64,000 nt of DNA from Kuenenia sp039794105 (GCF_039794105.1 NZ_JBDIWA010000005.1:1-64000); one strand, 5' to 3'. Shown: positions 51,005 to 59,841, numbered from the stretch's first letter. Program-made: numbers and translations. The notes: a model not told the origin generated them from the letters alone.

Positions 51005-52555
51005 ATGACTATTTCACAAAAACTTATTGAAGATCTGGAAAACCGAAAAAATCAGATTCTCACTTATGGAGCAGATAAATCAAGTACGAGGCATGAACAG
51101 GGGATGATGACGGCACGGGAACGCCTTATTAATCTTTTCGACCCAAATACTTTCCAGGAAACAGGAATGCACGCACAACATGCCTGCCACGATTTCGGCA
51201 TGGAAAAAAAATTTTTGCCCTGCGACGGAGCAATAACAGGAATTGGGCACATTGCCGGAAAACCCGTTGCCGCTTTTAGCCAGGACTTTATGGTAAGCGG
51301 CGGCTCATTGGGAAGGATTCATGCCAGGAAAATATGTGATTTAATGGACTATGCCATAAAAACAGGAATACCGGTAATAGGTTTTAATGATTCGGGGGGG
51401 GCGAGAATTCAGGAAGGTGTGGACTCACTATCGGGATATGGACAAGTTTTTTCCAAAAATGTAATGCTGTCAGGAGTGGTGCCACAGATTGCCGTTATTG
51501 CAGGCTCATGTGCCGGAGGAGCGTCATATTCTCCCGCACTAATGGATTTTATCATTATGACCAGACATAATTCCTACATGTTTATTTGCGGCCCGGATGT
51601 TATCCGGTCGGCCACCGGAAAAGATATAATGATGGACGAAATAGGGAGCACTACAGTTCACGCTTCAATAAGCGGCAATATTCACTTTGTCGCGGAAGAT
51701 GATGAACATGCTATCGGACTTGTTCGCCAGTTACTTTCATATTTTCCATCCAATAATATTATGGATCCGCCTCATCGGCCAACACAAAACATTTCGCTCG
51801 ATAAGGATGAGGGAATGAATAAACTCGTTCCCGCGGATAATAAGGAACCGATGAATGTATTGGAGGTTATTAAGAGGCTTGTAGACAACGGTTCATTTCT
51901 GGAAGTACAGAAAGAGTGGGCAAAAAATATTGTTATCGGATTTGCAAGGATCGAAGGGATTGTTGTGGGGTTGGTCGCTAATCAATCCATAGAAAAGGCA
52001 GGAACCCTTGATATTGACGCATCGGATAAGGCAAGCCGGTTTATCCGTTTCTGTGATATGTTTAACATACCGCTGGTAACGTTAGTGGATGTGCCTGGTT
52101 TTTTACCAGGGGTGGCTCAGGAACAAGGGGGCATTATCCGGCATGGGGCAAAAATGCTGTATGCTTACGCTGAAGCTACCGTTCCAAAGATTACCGTAAT
52201 TCTCCGTAAGGCATATGGTGGAGCATATCTCGCCATGTGCAGCAGTGATATGGGGGCAGATGTCGTATTTGCCTGGCCGACAGCGGAGATCGCTGTAATG
52301 GGCGCCGAAGGGGCAGTCAAAATTCTCTACCGGCATGAACTGAAAAACGCCGAAGATCCAAAAGCCACGGAGGCAAAACTGATTTCAGAGTATCATCAGC
52401 GGTTTGCCTCTCCCTATCAGGCGGCAGCCAATGCATTGATTTCCGATGTCATAGAACCCTCGTGCACACGGTATAAAGTGGCGATTGCATTACACAATAC
52501 CCTTTCAAAACGCGCAACACTCCCCCCGAAGAAACATGGAAATATGCCATTGTGA
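51005..52555 (+). CDS. mmdA: Methylmalonyl-CoA decarboxylase/carboxyltransferase alpha subunit
   Basis: A 516-residue carboxyltransferase (ATG 51005; a TTG two codons earlier is in frame). The duplicated crotonase-like halves show the acyl-CoA-binding VIGFNDSGGARIQEG and AVIAGSCAGGASYSP first, then TLVDVPGFLPGVAQEQGG and KAYGGAYLAM with the biotin site. It moves CO2 between (S)-methylmalonyl-CoA and biotin. The same fold serves propionyl-CoA carboxylase. Because the operon includes membrane OadB/MmdB-like, OadG-like and biotin-carrier subunits but no biotin carboxylase, the sodium-pumping decarboxylase reading is preferred. Confidence 0.93.
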   Translation: MTISQKLIEDLENRKNQILTYGADKSSTRHEQGMMTARERLINLFDPNTFQETGMHAQHACHDFGMEKKFLPCDGAITGIGHIAGKPVAAFSQDFMVSGGSLGRIHARKICDLMDYAIKTGIPVIGFNDSGGARIQEGVDSLSGYGQVFSKNVMLSGVVPQIAVIAGSCAGGASYSPALMDFIIMTRHNSYMFICGPDVIRSATGKDIMMDEIGSTTVHASISGNIHFVAEDDEHAIGLVRQLLSYFPSNNIMDPPHRPTQNISLDKDEGMNKLVPADNKEPMNVLEVIKRLVDNGSFLEVQKEWAKNIVIGFARIEGIVVGLVANQSIEKAGTLDIDASDKASRFIRFCDMFNIPLVTLVDVPGFLPGVAQEQGGIIRHGAKMLYAYAEATVPKITVILRKAYGGAYLAMCSSDMGADVVFAWPTAEIAVMGAEGAVKILYRHELKNAEDPKATEAKLISEYHQRFASPYQAAANALISDVIEPSCTRYKVAIALHNTLSKRATLPPKKHGNMPL

Positions 52556-52630
52556 CGACAGTGTATTTTAAAATACAGATACCTTGTATCAGTTTAGTAT
52601 TTTGAAAACTGCAACTGTTTTGCCTTGCTT

Positions 52631-52716
52631 GTTCCCAAACTCCTGTTTGGGAACATAATTTTAAAGAGAAACGCAGTTTCTCGTCTATTTACGCTCCCAA
52701 ACAGAAGTTTGGGAAC
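52631..52716. repeat. Three hairpins inside the methylmalonyl-CoA operon
   Basis: gttcccaaactcctgtttgggaac (52631-52654), gagaaacgcagtttctc (52666-52682) and gctcccaaacagaagtttgggaac (52693-52716). The first and third are near copies of one palindrome and resemble 13311-13334. They lie in the 244-base gap between the carboxyltransferase gene and the OadG-like gene, the largest gap in the operon. Confidence 0.85.
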
Positions 52717-52799
52717 GAGTTGTGATTCGGTCGTTTAATAGATTACGCTGAATAGGTACAAAATATTACGATATCTTTTAATAAAATAAGAAAACACAT

Positions 52800-53183
52800 A
52801 TGGAACATTGGTCTTTTTGGAAAACTTTTTATTTTCAAGTAACAGGGTTGTTTTTTGTGATGGCAAGTCTGGGTGGAATTGCCCTGTTAATATACGTACT
52901 TGGGTATTTTGTGAGAAAGGCAGAAAACCGGAAATCTACAGCAGGCGTTAAAGCGATATTCGGAGAAAAATCACTAGAAGAACCGGAGATTTTCCCACAT
53001 GGAATAGAGCAAAACAGGCTTTGTGCAATCATTGCCGCAGCGGTTGATGAGGTAATAAAAGAACCGCATAAAATTGTTTCCATCCGGCGTGTCGATGATG
53101 GTCTGGTTTCCGGAGAGCTTTATCTCCAGACATGGTCTGCAGAGGGCAGACGCCAGCACTTTGCATCTCATAAAGTTCGCTGA
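52800..53183 (+). CDS. OadG-like small membrane subunit of Na+-pumping decarboxylase
   Basis: A 127-residue protein with one N-terminal membrane segment (about 14-36, FQVTGLFFVMASLGGIALLIYVL). A charged linker follows, and then the segment LCAIIAAAVDEVI typical of the cytoplasmic tail of OadG/MmdD subunits, which assemble the carboxyltransferase and biotin carrier on the membrane beta subunit. The C-terminus (RRVDDGLVSGELYLQTWSAEGR) is less conserved. Sequence similarity in this family is weak, so position between the alpha subunit and the biotin carrier is important support. Confidence 0.8.
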   Translation: MEHWSFWKTFYFQVTGLFFVMASLGGIALLIYVLGYFVRKAENRKSTAGVKAIFGEKSLEEPEIFPHGIEQNRLCAIIAAAVDEVIKEPHKIVSIRRVDDGLVSGELYLQTWSAEGRRQHFASHKVR

Positions 53184-53253
53184 TTTGTTTTGCGTGTTGC
53201 GTAAGGAATATTCTGAGGTTTGAGTGATAACGGGTATATTTTGAGGGCGTTTT

Positions 53254-53619
53254 ATGAAAAAACTAAGAATAACTGTTGAGGGAAAAGTATACGAGGTACT
53301 TGTAGAAATCCTTGGCGAAGAGGCCCCTTCAATTGCACATCCGGAAAAACAAACACCTTCACAGAGTCTGATTATTACTCAAGAACCGCTTCTAACAGAT
53401 AAGAGACACGGTGATCTTACGAGTCCGATACCAGGGAAAGTAGGCACTATTTTTGTACAAAAAGGACAATACGTGAAAGAGGGAGAACGATTAATGGTTT
53501 TAGAGGCAATGAAAATGAATAATTACGTCTACGCTCCTCATGATGGTAATATAGATGCAATTTATGTAAAAAGCGGAGAGACAGTCGAAGAAGATCAATT
53601 ATTATTAAATATTTCGTAA
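53254..53619 (+). CDS. Biotin carboxyl carrier protein of the decarboxylase
   Basis: A 121-residue protein. The N-terminal beta-rich about 25 residues (MKKLRITVEGKVYEVLVE) match the start of MmdC/OadA-tail carriers. A flexible linker (about 25-52) leads to the lipoyl/biotinyl domain (SPIPGKVGTIFVQKGQYVKEG). The biotinylated lysine is Lys87 in EAMKMNN. It carries CO2 from the alpha subunit to the membrane subunit, where it is released with sodium export. Length is typical of a free-standing carrier subunit. Confidence 0.92.
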   Translation: MKKLRITVEGKVYEVLVEILGEEAPSIAHPEKQTPSQSLIITQEPLLTDKRHGDLTSPIPGKVGTIFVQKGQYVKEGERLMVLEAMKMNNYVYAPHDGNIDAIYVKSGETVEEDQLLLNIS

Positions 53620-53636
53620 ATGGGAGCAATCCTATA

Positions 53637-54770
53637 ATGTTTTGCATGATTAAATTATTGCATTTATTGCCGATTCAACAGATATCATTACAAATGATTG
53701 TAATGTGGATAATTGCATGCATATTACTGTATCTTGCTGTTTACAGAGGCTTTGAACCATTACTGCTTGTTCCGATTGCCTTCGGGGTGCTTATAGCAAA
53801 TCTTCCTACGCATGGCATGGTAAATCTTCCTATAGATGGCAAACCTGGAGGATTGTTTTATTATATTTCAAAGGGGATTACCTGGGAAATATTTCCTCCC
53901 CTGGTTTTTTTAGGAGTGGGCGCCCTGTCAGATTTTGGCCCATTAATAGCAAATCCCCGTACGCTCTTACTCGGCGCTGCCGCCCAGTTGGGGATGTGTG
54001 TGACATTTATTGCTGCTGTCTTATTGGGTTTTTCCCCTCATCAGGCGGCGTCAATTAGCATTATCGGTGGCGCTGATGGCCCTGTTGCCATTTTTACAAG
54101 TAATAAACTTGCCCCTGAACTCCTTGCTCCGATAGCCATAAGCGCTTATCTTTATATTTCACTCGTGCCCCTGATCCAGCCGCCTATTATGCGGGCATTA
54201 ACGTCAAGACAGGAAAGAAGAATACGAATGAAATCGCTTCGGAAAGTATCAAAACCAGAGAAATTGCTTTTTTGTTTGATTGTTATGATTGCCGGTGTAC
54301 TTATTGTTCCCGAGGCTTCATCATTGATTTTCATGTTAATGCTCGGAAATTTCCTCCGTGAGTGTGGCGTGACTGATCGGTTATCACATGCAGCACAAAA
54401 TGAGATTATTAATATCGTTACTATTTTCCTGGGAGTTTGTGTGGGTATTACCATGAAGGGAGAACGATTTCTTACTGCTGAAACACTAAAGATTGTTTTT
54501 ATCGGTGTAACTGCCTTTGGAATTTCAACAGCAGGAGGTATTCTTATGGCGAAATTAATGAACAGAATCAACCCGAAAAATCCCATTAATCCTTTGATTG
54601 GCGCAGCCGGAGTATCAGCCGTTCCTATGTCGGCAAGAGTGGCTCAAATGGAAGGACAGAGGGAGGACAAAGATAATTACCTGCTTATGCATGCTATGGG
54701 GCCAAACGTTGCAGGTGTTATTGGCACCGCAGTTGTTGCGGGTTACTTTATTGCGAGGTTAGCGAGGTAA
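53637..54770 (+). CDS. Na+-transporting decarboxylase beta subunit (MmdB/OadB type)
   Basis: A 377-residue integral membrane protein with about nine to eleven hydrophobic segments. The signature stretches are present: FPPLVFLGVGALSDFGPLI with the essential Asp-Phe-Gly-Pro, SIIGGADGPVAIFTS with the sodium-site Asp, and GPNVAGVIGTAVVAGYF at the end. It decarboxylates carboxybiotin on the enzyme and couples this to outward movement of Na+. GGGAG lies ten bases before the ATG. The last gene of the operon; no obvious hairpin terminator follows within 75 bases. Confidence 0.94.
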   Translation: MFCMIKLLHLLPIQQISLQMIVMWIIACILLYLAVYRGFEPLLLVPIAFGVLIANLPTHGMVNLPIDGKPGGLFYYISKGITWEIFPPLVFLGVGALSDFGPLIANPRTLLLGAAAQLGMCVTFIAAVLLGFSPHQAASISIIGGADGPVAIFTSNKLAPELLAPIAISAYLYISLVPLIQPPIMRALTSRQERRIRMKSLRKVSKPEKLLFCLIVMIAGVLIVPEASSLIFMLMLGNFLRECGVTDRLSHAAQNEIINIVTIFLGVCVGITMKGERFLTAETLKIVFIGVTAFGISTAGGILMAKLMNRINPKNPINPLIGAAGVSAVPMSARVAQMEGQREDKDNYLLMHAMGPNVAGVIGTAVVAGYFIARLAR

Positions 54771-54846
54771 GCATTTTTATTGTCTATACAACGCGAAAGA
54801 TTAGACAATTGTCTAAAAAATACTTTTTTCGTGAATTTTAGAGAGA

Positions 54847-55383
54847 CTATTTCATTTTAGAAGGCAACTTGATCGCCTCGCCGGCTACCATGAAAGCGTC
54901 TCTCCCTCGATGATGAATCGTCCGCGGGTCCTTGTTTGCAGGATCGACCCACGCCTTGAGCACCTCAAGGATGAAGAGGTTATATTTGGCTACCATCTTC
55001 CCATCGACAACCTTGCATTCAAGATTCGCATAGCACTCATCGATGATCGGTGCACTGATGCACGAGGCGGACGCCTGTGTTAGCCCAAAGGTCCTGAACT
55101 TATCGGTCTTTCGTCCGGAGGTATTCCCGCAACCCACCACCTTCTCCGCCAACTCCACCGTCGGGATATTGATCACACATTCCCTGGTCGCCTTAACGAT
55201 GTCAAACGTGTAGTTTCGATTGCTAATCACGCAACCCAGGATTGGCGGCTCGAAATCTATCATCATGTGCCAAGACATAGTCATGATATTCGCCCGCCCC
55301 TTGCGAGTGGTTGTTACCAGAACCACTGGTCCCGGCTCGATCAGTCCATAAACTTTGGATAGAGGGAACAACTTTTTTGTCAT
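54847..55383 (-). CDS. Flavin-reductase-like FMN-binding split-barrel protein
   Basis: A 178-residue protein of the flavin reductase/DIM6-NTAB group. The N-terminal strand-rich part (PVVLVTTTRKGRANIMTMSWHMMIDFEPPILGCVI) forms the flavin site, with the TMSW segment contacting FMN; CVINIPTVELAEKV and FRTFGLT follow. Such proteins reduce flavins with NAD(P)H or act as small flavoprotein oxidoreductases; the substrate is unknown. GGAGTGG precedes the ATG. The gene is noticeably richer in G and C than its flanks, unlike the adjoining mmdB and PerR-like genes, which suggests recent transfer. It points towards the methylmalonyl operon and is otherwise isolated. Confidence 0.8.
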   Translation of the reverse strand: MTKKLFPLSKVYGLIEPGPVVLVTTTRKGRANIMTMSWHMMIDFEPPILGCVISNRNYTFDIVKATRECVINIPTVELAEKVVGCGNTSGRKTDKFRTFGLTQASASCISAPIIDECYANLECKVVDGKMVAKYNLFILEVLKAWVDPANKDPRTIHHRGRDAFMVAGEAIKLPSKMK

Positions 55384-55739
55384 TTTGCCACTCCTGTTTC
55401 AGCGGTTTTCAACGATCACCATCGTTTCTCCGTCTGAATGTCAATGCAAAAGCTTTGATAAGGTAATGAATTTTTAATTTTTAGTCCAAAGAGATTTTTT
55501 TGTTTGAATGACCTGAAGTAATTCCAAACAAGCAATGGAAATCCTGTTTGAAAGACACTTCGATTTTGAAACGTAATCCATAGCGGTTTCTGTTTTTATG
55601 CTATGTTCCGTCTTTGCCCCGCTATGATAACATCATTAATTTTTTATTGACATATAACACTGTTTTTTAAATAATATGTTAATTGTTTAATAATTATTTT
55701 TTATTAGGACTATTTTTTTATTAGGATTTACTATTTGTC
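55384..55739. other. Gene-free divergent promoter region
   Basis: Lies between two divergent starts. Composition changes from mixed near 55400 to extremely AT-rich after 55600. Nothing is recognisable except the candidate operator at 55686-55726. Confidence 0.5.
55686..55726. promoter_or_regulatory. Candidate Fur/PerR-type operator
   Basis: An AT-rich imperfect palindrome, tttaataattatttt (55686-55700), resembles PerR/Fur boxes. It is followed by two direct copies of tttttattagga about 16 bases apart (ending near 55709 and 55726), just before the regulator's ATG at 55740. Autoregulation is typical of the family. The assignment is by appearance only. Confidence 0.4.
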
Positions 55740-56171
55740 ATGCAAACGGTAGAAAAACTTACGGACACATTAAAGAATAACAGGCTTAAAATTACACCGC
55801 AAAGGTTGATGATTTTCAAAGTATTGGAGAATAACACCTCCCATCCCTCTGCCGAGGAGATCTTCAAAAAAGTCAAGAAGGTATATCCGTCCGTATCCTT
55901 TACCACAATTTACAAAACCTTGGAAACGCTAAGGGATCTTGGTGAAATAAAGGAACTCACCATTGATAAAGACCGCAAGCATTATGATCCTGATATTAGT
56001 GTTCACCACCATTTTATTTGTTCTGAGTGCAGGGAAATATATGACATTCACGGAGATTTTACCGCCAATATAAGACTTGACGATTCTTTAAGAAAAGATT
56101 TCTCTGTTTCAGGCTTTCAGATATCTTTCTTCGGCGTTTGCAGTAAATGCAGCAGTAGCGACCGTTTTTAA
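55740..56171 (+). CDS. Fur-family regulator, PerR-like
   Basis: A 143-residue regulator with an N-terminal winged helix (about 1-82, ITPQRLMIFKVLENN; FTTIYKTLETL is the recognition region) and a C-terminal dimerisation domain. The regulatory-site candidates are His35, Asp85, His89/His91 and Asp102, where an Asp at the position of PerR's Asp85 favours peroxide sensing over the Glu of Fur. The structural zinc site is complete: CSEC (94-97) and CSKC (134-137). It would repress peroxide-defence or metal genes and derepress them on His oxidation. The gene is monocistronic with a possible self-operator upstream. Confidence 0.88.
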   Translation: MQTVEKLTDTLKNNRLKITPQRLMIFKVLENNTSHPSAEEIFKKVKKVYPSVSFTTIYKTLETLRDLGEIKELTIDKDRKHYDPDISVHHHFICSECREIYDIHGDFTANIRLDDSLRKDFSVSGFQISFFGVCSKCSSSDRF

Positions 56172-56261
56172 AGCAATTCATCTCTCCGGTAACCTCCCTG
56201 AATTTTTTGTTTGCCCATTTCGCACGGTTGAACAACATTCTCTCCGTTCCATTTTATGCAT

Positions 56262-56999
56262 CTACCGCCAGGATTGCCTTTCTCTTTCCCCTCTGAATGT
56301 TTCGCAGGCGCGTATAAATTCACAAAAGAGTGCTTTTTTGTGTGAGGAACTATCGCACAGACGCTCCGGATGCCATTGTACTCCCAACAAAAACGGATGG
56401 TCTCTGCTTTCAATGGCCTCAATGATTCCGTCAGGTGCACGGGCAGAAACAATGAGACCGCTGCCCGGTTTTTTTATTGCCTGATGATGTGCGCTGTTCA
56501 CCTCAATGTGTTCTTCCCCCACAACCTTATGGAGCAAGGTATTTTTTTCGATGGTAACAGTATGTGTCTGTTTTTTACCGGTTTGCCTATGATTACAACA
56601 TTTGGTGTTCTGGCTGGGAATATCCTGAATAAGGGCGCCGCCGAAAACAACATTTATCAACTGAACGCCATAACATATAGCAAAAACGGGGATCTTTAAT
56701 TGAAGGGAATGATGTAAAAGGGCAATATCTGAAACTTCTTTGTCAGGATGGATGCATATCGTGTTTTTATGCCTTGTTTCACCGTACAATTCAGGGGAAA
56801 TATCATCCCCGCCGGTAAGAAGGAGTCCGTGCATTTTTTCTAAAAGAGAAACAACCTCCTCTTTTTCTCTCGGCACAGGCAATAAAACAGGTATGCCGCC
56901 TCCCATGATTATCGCATCGCAATACTCTCTGTATACAAAAGAATGAGGCCGGGTTTTTTCCCAGCGATAATCACAGTTTACCGCAATGATTGGCTTCAT
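56262..56999 (-). CDS. Gamma-glutamyl-GABA hydrolase-like class I amidotransferase (peptidase C26)
   Basis: A 245-residue protein starting at MKPIIAVNCDYRW (ATG 56999; an ATG four codons earlier is in frame). GLLLTGGDDISPELYGE is the family signature. The nucleophile Cys is in VFAICYGVQLINV, where most members have CRG, and the His-Glu pair is in GVQWHPERL. PuuD-like enzymes hydrolyse gamma-glutamyl-GABA in putrescine breakdown; others act on folylpolyglutamate or serve as glutaminase subunits. With no polyamine gene nearby the substrate is uncertain. Its stop lies 90 bases from the convergent PerR-like gene. Confidence 0.85.
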   Translation of the reverse strand: MKPIIAVNCDYRWEKTRPHSFVYREYCDAIIMGGGIPVLLPVPREKEEVVSLLEKMHGLLLTGGDDISPELYGETRHKNTICIHPDKEVSDIALLHHSLQLKIPVFAICYGVQLINVVFGGALIQDIPSQNTKCCNHRQTGKKQTHTVTIEKNTLLHKVVGEEHIEVNSAHHQAIKKPGSGLIVSARAPDGIIEAIESRDHPFLLGVQWHPERLCDSSSHKKALFCEFIRACETFRGERERQSWR

Positions 57000-57214
57000 A
57001 ACCTTAAGCAACTATCGTAAAGGTTTTGACGAAACAGCAAGGCTCGTTTTTATAGTAATGGGATTAAGGAGAGGGGCATTATTGGCAGGAAACATACGTT
57101 GGATGGTACAGCGGGAATATTCCTGAAGTGGTTGGCGTATTAATAATGATGACCGAAATATGTTAAACGAAATAAATTTTCTTTTTTCGCGTACGTTTGT
57201 CTCTTATTCATTTT

Positions 57215-58564
57215 TTACAATATATACCGGCTAAGATCCTCGTCTTTGACAATTGCCTGCAATTTATCATTTACATACTTATCGTCAATAACCACTTCCT
57301 TGCCCCCCTCCATATCAGGTGCATCAAAGGAGGCGTCCTCCAGCAGTTTTTCCAAAACAGTATGCAGCCTCCTTGCCCCAATGTTCTGTGTACGTTTATT
57401 TACCTGCACGGCAATTTCCGTAATAGCCTCAATGGCTTCTTTTTTAAAATGAACCTTTATCCCTTCTGTCTCAAGAAGTGATTTATATTGTTTGAGTAGC
57501 GCATTTTTTGGCTCTGTTAAAATACGTAAAAACTCTTCTTTCCCCAAATCTTCCAGTTCAACACGAATAGGGAATCTACCCTGCAGCTCAGGAATTAAAT
57601 CCGAAGGTTTTGAGACATGAAACGCTCCTGCCGCGACAAAAAGGATACGGTCGGTTTTGACAATTCCGTATCGGGTATTCACAGTGGTGCCCTCTACAAT
57701 CGGCAAGAGGTCCCTTTGCACCCCTTCGCGGGACACATCAGGGCCCCTACTTGTTTCGCGCCCCGCAATTTTATCAATTTCATCCAGGAAAATAATCCCA
57801 AACTGTTCTGTCCTGCGAATTGCCTCCTGTATCGCCTTTTCCTTATCAATAAGTTTTTCCGCTTCTTCCTGTATTAAAATCCTCTTCGCCTCGGCAACCG
57901 GCGCCTTTCTGACCTGTGCCCTCGGCGGGATCATTTTTTCCATCATGTTCTGAAAATCTATCCCCATATCTTCCACACCGGCGACAAATCCCTGCAACAC
58001 ATATGACTTTTCATGCACGGTAAGCTCCACCGTGCGGTTAGCAAGAGCGCCATCCCGCAATTTTTTTCTGAGCTTTTCCCTTGTTTTTATCCGCTGGTCT
58101 TCTTTTGCTTCCTCTTTTTCCTTATCCATTTTCTCAGAACTCTTTGGAGTCGGCGGCAATAGCAGGTCAAGGAGACGTTCTTCCGCCAGCTCTTCTGCTT
58201 TGCTCTGAACATCTTTCACCATCTCTGCCTTTACCATATTAACGCCAATTTCGGTAATATCGCGTATCATAGATTCAACATCACGTCCGTGATATCCAAC
58301 CTCAGTGTACTTGGATGCTTCGATTTTAAGAAATGGCGCCTTTACCATCGATGCCATGCGGCGTGCTATTTCAGTCTTTCCCACGCCGGTAGGCCCTATC
58401 ATTATTATGTTTTTTGGTAAAATTTCTTCACGTAATTCCTCAGAAAGCTGATGCCTGCGCCAGCGATTTCGTATCGCAATCGCCACGGCGCGCTTGGCGC
58501 TTTTCTGCCCAATAACATATTTATCAAGCTCCTCAACAATCTTTCGAGGCGTCAATTCCTCCAC
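57215..58564 (-). CDS. hslU: HslU, ATPase subunit of the HslUV protease
   Basis: A 449-residue AAA+ unfoldase. I place the start at the GTG at 58564 (VEELTPRKIVEELDKY), which has GGAGGAAG seven bases upstream and lies 2 bases after the hslV stop; the longer frame would run into hslV. Walker A is GPTGVGKTEIARRMA, followed by EASKYTEVGYHGRDV with the pore Tyr-Val-Gly. The intermediate I-domain (about 110-240) and Walker B (FLDEIDKIA) come next. The C-terminus ends SRYIL, the tail that activates HslV. It unfolds substrates for HslV. Confidence 0.96.
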   Translation of the reverse strand: MEELTPRKIVEELDKYVIGQKSAKRAVAIAIRNRWRRHQLSEELREEILPKNIIMIGPTGVGKTEIARRMASMVKAPFLKIEASKYTEVGYHGRDVESMIRDITEIGVNMVKAEMVKDVQSKAEELAEERLLDLLLPPTPKSSEKMDKEKEEAKEDQRIKTREKLRKKLRDGALANRTVELTVHEKSYVLQGFVAGVEDMGIDFQNMMEKMIPPRAQVRKAPVAEAKRILIQEEAEKLIDKEKAIQEAIRRTEQFGIIFLDEIDKIAGRETSRGPDVSREGVQRDLLPIVEGTTVNTRYGIVKTDRILFVAAGAFHVSKPSDLIPELQGRFPIRVELEDLGKEEFLRILTEPKNALLKQYKSLLETEGIKVHFKKEAIEAITEIAVQVNKRTQNIGARRLHTVLEKLLEDASFDAPDMEGGKEVVIDDKYVNDKLQAIVKDEDLSRYIL

Positions 58565-58566
58565 TT

Positions 58567-59103
58567 CTATACTTCCTCCACTTTGATATTTTTGTTGGTA
58601 TAGACACAAATATCCGCCGCAATATTCAACGATTCCTCAACAATTTCTTTCACAGACAACGGAGTGTGTTTTGCCAAAGCGCGGGCAGCAGCAACCGCAT
58701 ACGAGCCTCCGGATCCAATACCAATGATACCGTCATCCGGTTCAATCACATCGCCGCTTCCAGAGATAAGAAAAGAATGTTGCTTATCTATCACCACAAG
58801 GAGAGACTCCAGCCTTCTTAATACCTTATCTGTTCTCCACTCCCTTGCCAGTTCGTGTGCGCTCCGCAATACGTTGCCCTGGTACTGTTCCAGCTTTGCA
58901 TCAAAACGCTCCATAAGCGCGAAAGAATCCGCCGACGAACCGGCAAACCCGACCAGTACCTTATCATGATACAGCCTTCGAATCTTTTTCGCATCATGCT
59001 TCACCACCGTGGCTTGCATAGTAACCTGCCCATCGCCGCCTATGGCAACATGTCCGCCCTTTCTCACTGATAAAATTGTTGTAGACGAAATAAACGGTTT
59101 CAA
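58567..59103 (-). CDS. hslV: HslV, peptidase subunit of the HslUV protease
   Basis: A 178-residue proteasome-beta-like threonine peptidase. The catalytic Thr is Thr8 of TTILSVRKGG, so the first seven residues (MKPFISS) form a propeptide that is removed. Lys and Gly-Gly of GGHVAIGGDGQ, FAGSSADSFAL and ISGSGDVIEPDDGIIGIGSGG are all standard. It forms double hexamers capped by HslU. The order hslV-hslU with 2 bases between stop and start shows a tight operon. Confidence 0.96.
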   Translation of the reverse strand: MKPFISSTTILSVRKGGHVAIGGDGQVTMQATVVKHDAKKIRRLYHDKVLVGFAGSSADSFALMERFDAKLEQYQGNVLRSAHELAREWRTDKVLRRLESLLVVIDKQHSFLISGSGDVIEPDDGIIGIGSGGSYAVAAARALAKHTPLSVKEIVEESLNIAADICVYTNKNIKVEEV

Positions 59104-59327
59104 AATAAATTCCTCAATGTTTTACCCTAAAATAATTTAAGTTCAAATGGTATCAACAAAACTAAGAGTTATCAAGGGTTTTCTCTTATGCGGCACTTTC
59201 CCCTTTGCCGGCATTTTGAATACAAAAAAGTGCTTGTATAATTTTTGAAAAGACTTTCGTACTGAATTTGTTATATAATGAGTTAGTTATTTTAAGGCTT
59301 TTATCTTTTATAAAGGAGGAGAGAATT

Positions 59328-59726
59328 ATGCTTGCAAAAGATATTATGAATAAAATAGTTGTTGCGGCAAAAAGAAGCACCCTTGGCAGGGATCTAACAA
59401 TAAAACTTCTATCGGGCATGTATAGCGGATTGCCCGTCGTGGACGAAAAAGGAAGGGTAATTGGTGTTGTAAGCGAATTCGATCTTCTCAAAGTAATTCG
59501 GGCAGGAAAAAAACTGGAACAGGTAACGGCTGAAGAAATTATGACAAAACCCCCTGTATGCGTAAAAGAAGATTCCTCCATAGAGGAAATTATCGACCTT
59601 ATGACAAAACACAATATTATCAGGATACCCGTAATAAGAAACGATATGCTTGTCGGGATTATTTCACGGTGCGATATTCTTAGCAGTATGGTAGAACCTG
59701 AGTTTGTAACCGTTTGCTACGAATAA
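59328..59726 (+). CDS. CBS-domain pair protein
   Basis: A 132-residue protein made of two CBS domains: MLAKDIMNKIVVAAKRSTL to about 65, and ITAEEIMTKPPVCVKEDSSI-like second half to 125. VVDEKGRVIGVVSEFDLL and PVIRNDMLVGIISRCDIL are the paired nucleotide-facing motifs. Stand-alone CBS pairs bind AMP, ATP or S-adenosylmethionine and regulate partner proteins; no partner is identifiable here. The start is fixed by AAAGGAGGAGAG just upstream. The frame extends 20 codons further upstream without homology. Confidence 0.9.
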   Translation: MLAKDIMNKIVVAAKRSTLGRDLTIKLLSGMYSGLPVVDEKGRVIGVVSEFDLLKVIRAGKKLEQVTAEEIMTKPPVCVKEDSSIEEIIDLMTKHNIIRIPVIRNDMLVGIISRCDILSSMVEPEFVTVCYE

Positions 59727-59770
59727 GATTGTTCACAAGACCCCCGGCTCAGCAATTTGCAACCCAAAAT

Positions 59771-59798
59771 GTAGAGACGCACGGCCGTGCGTCTCTAC
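59771..59798. repeat. Perfect 28-bp palindrome, family E copy 2
   Basis: gtagagacgcacgg followed immediately by its complement ccgtgcgtctctac, with no loop. The ends match those of the inverted repeat at 5967-6054. It lies between the CBS gene and copA. Confidence 0.9.
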
Positions 59799-59841
59799 TT
59801 ACCAAAAAAAGTTTTTACAGGTAATATCACAGGAAGGCAGA

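Noticed and set aside
51005..52555. Propionyl-CoA carboxylase beta subunit as the preferred name
   Set aside because: The fold fits, but the operon has OadB- and OadG-like subunits and no biotin carboxylase, so a decarboxylase subunit is better supported.
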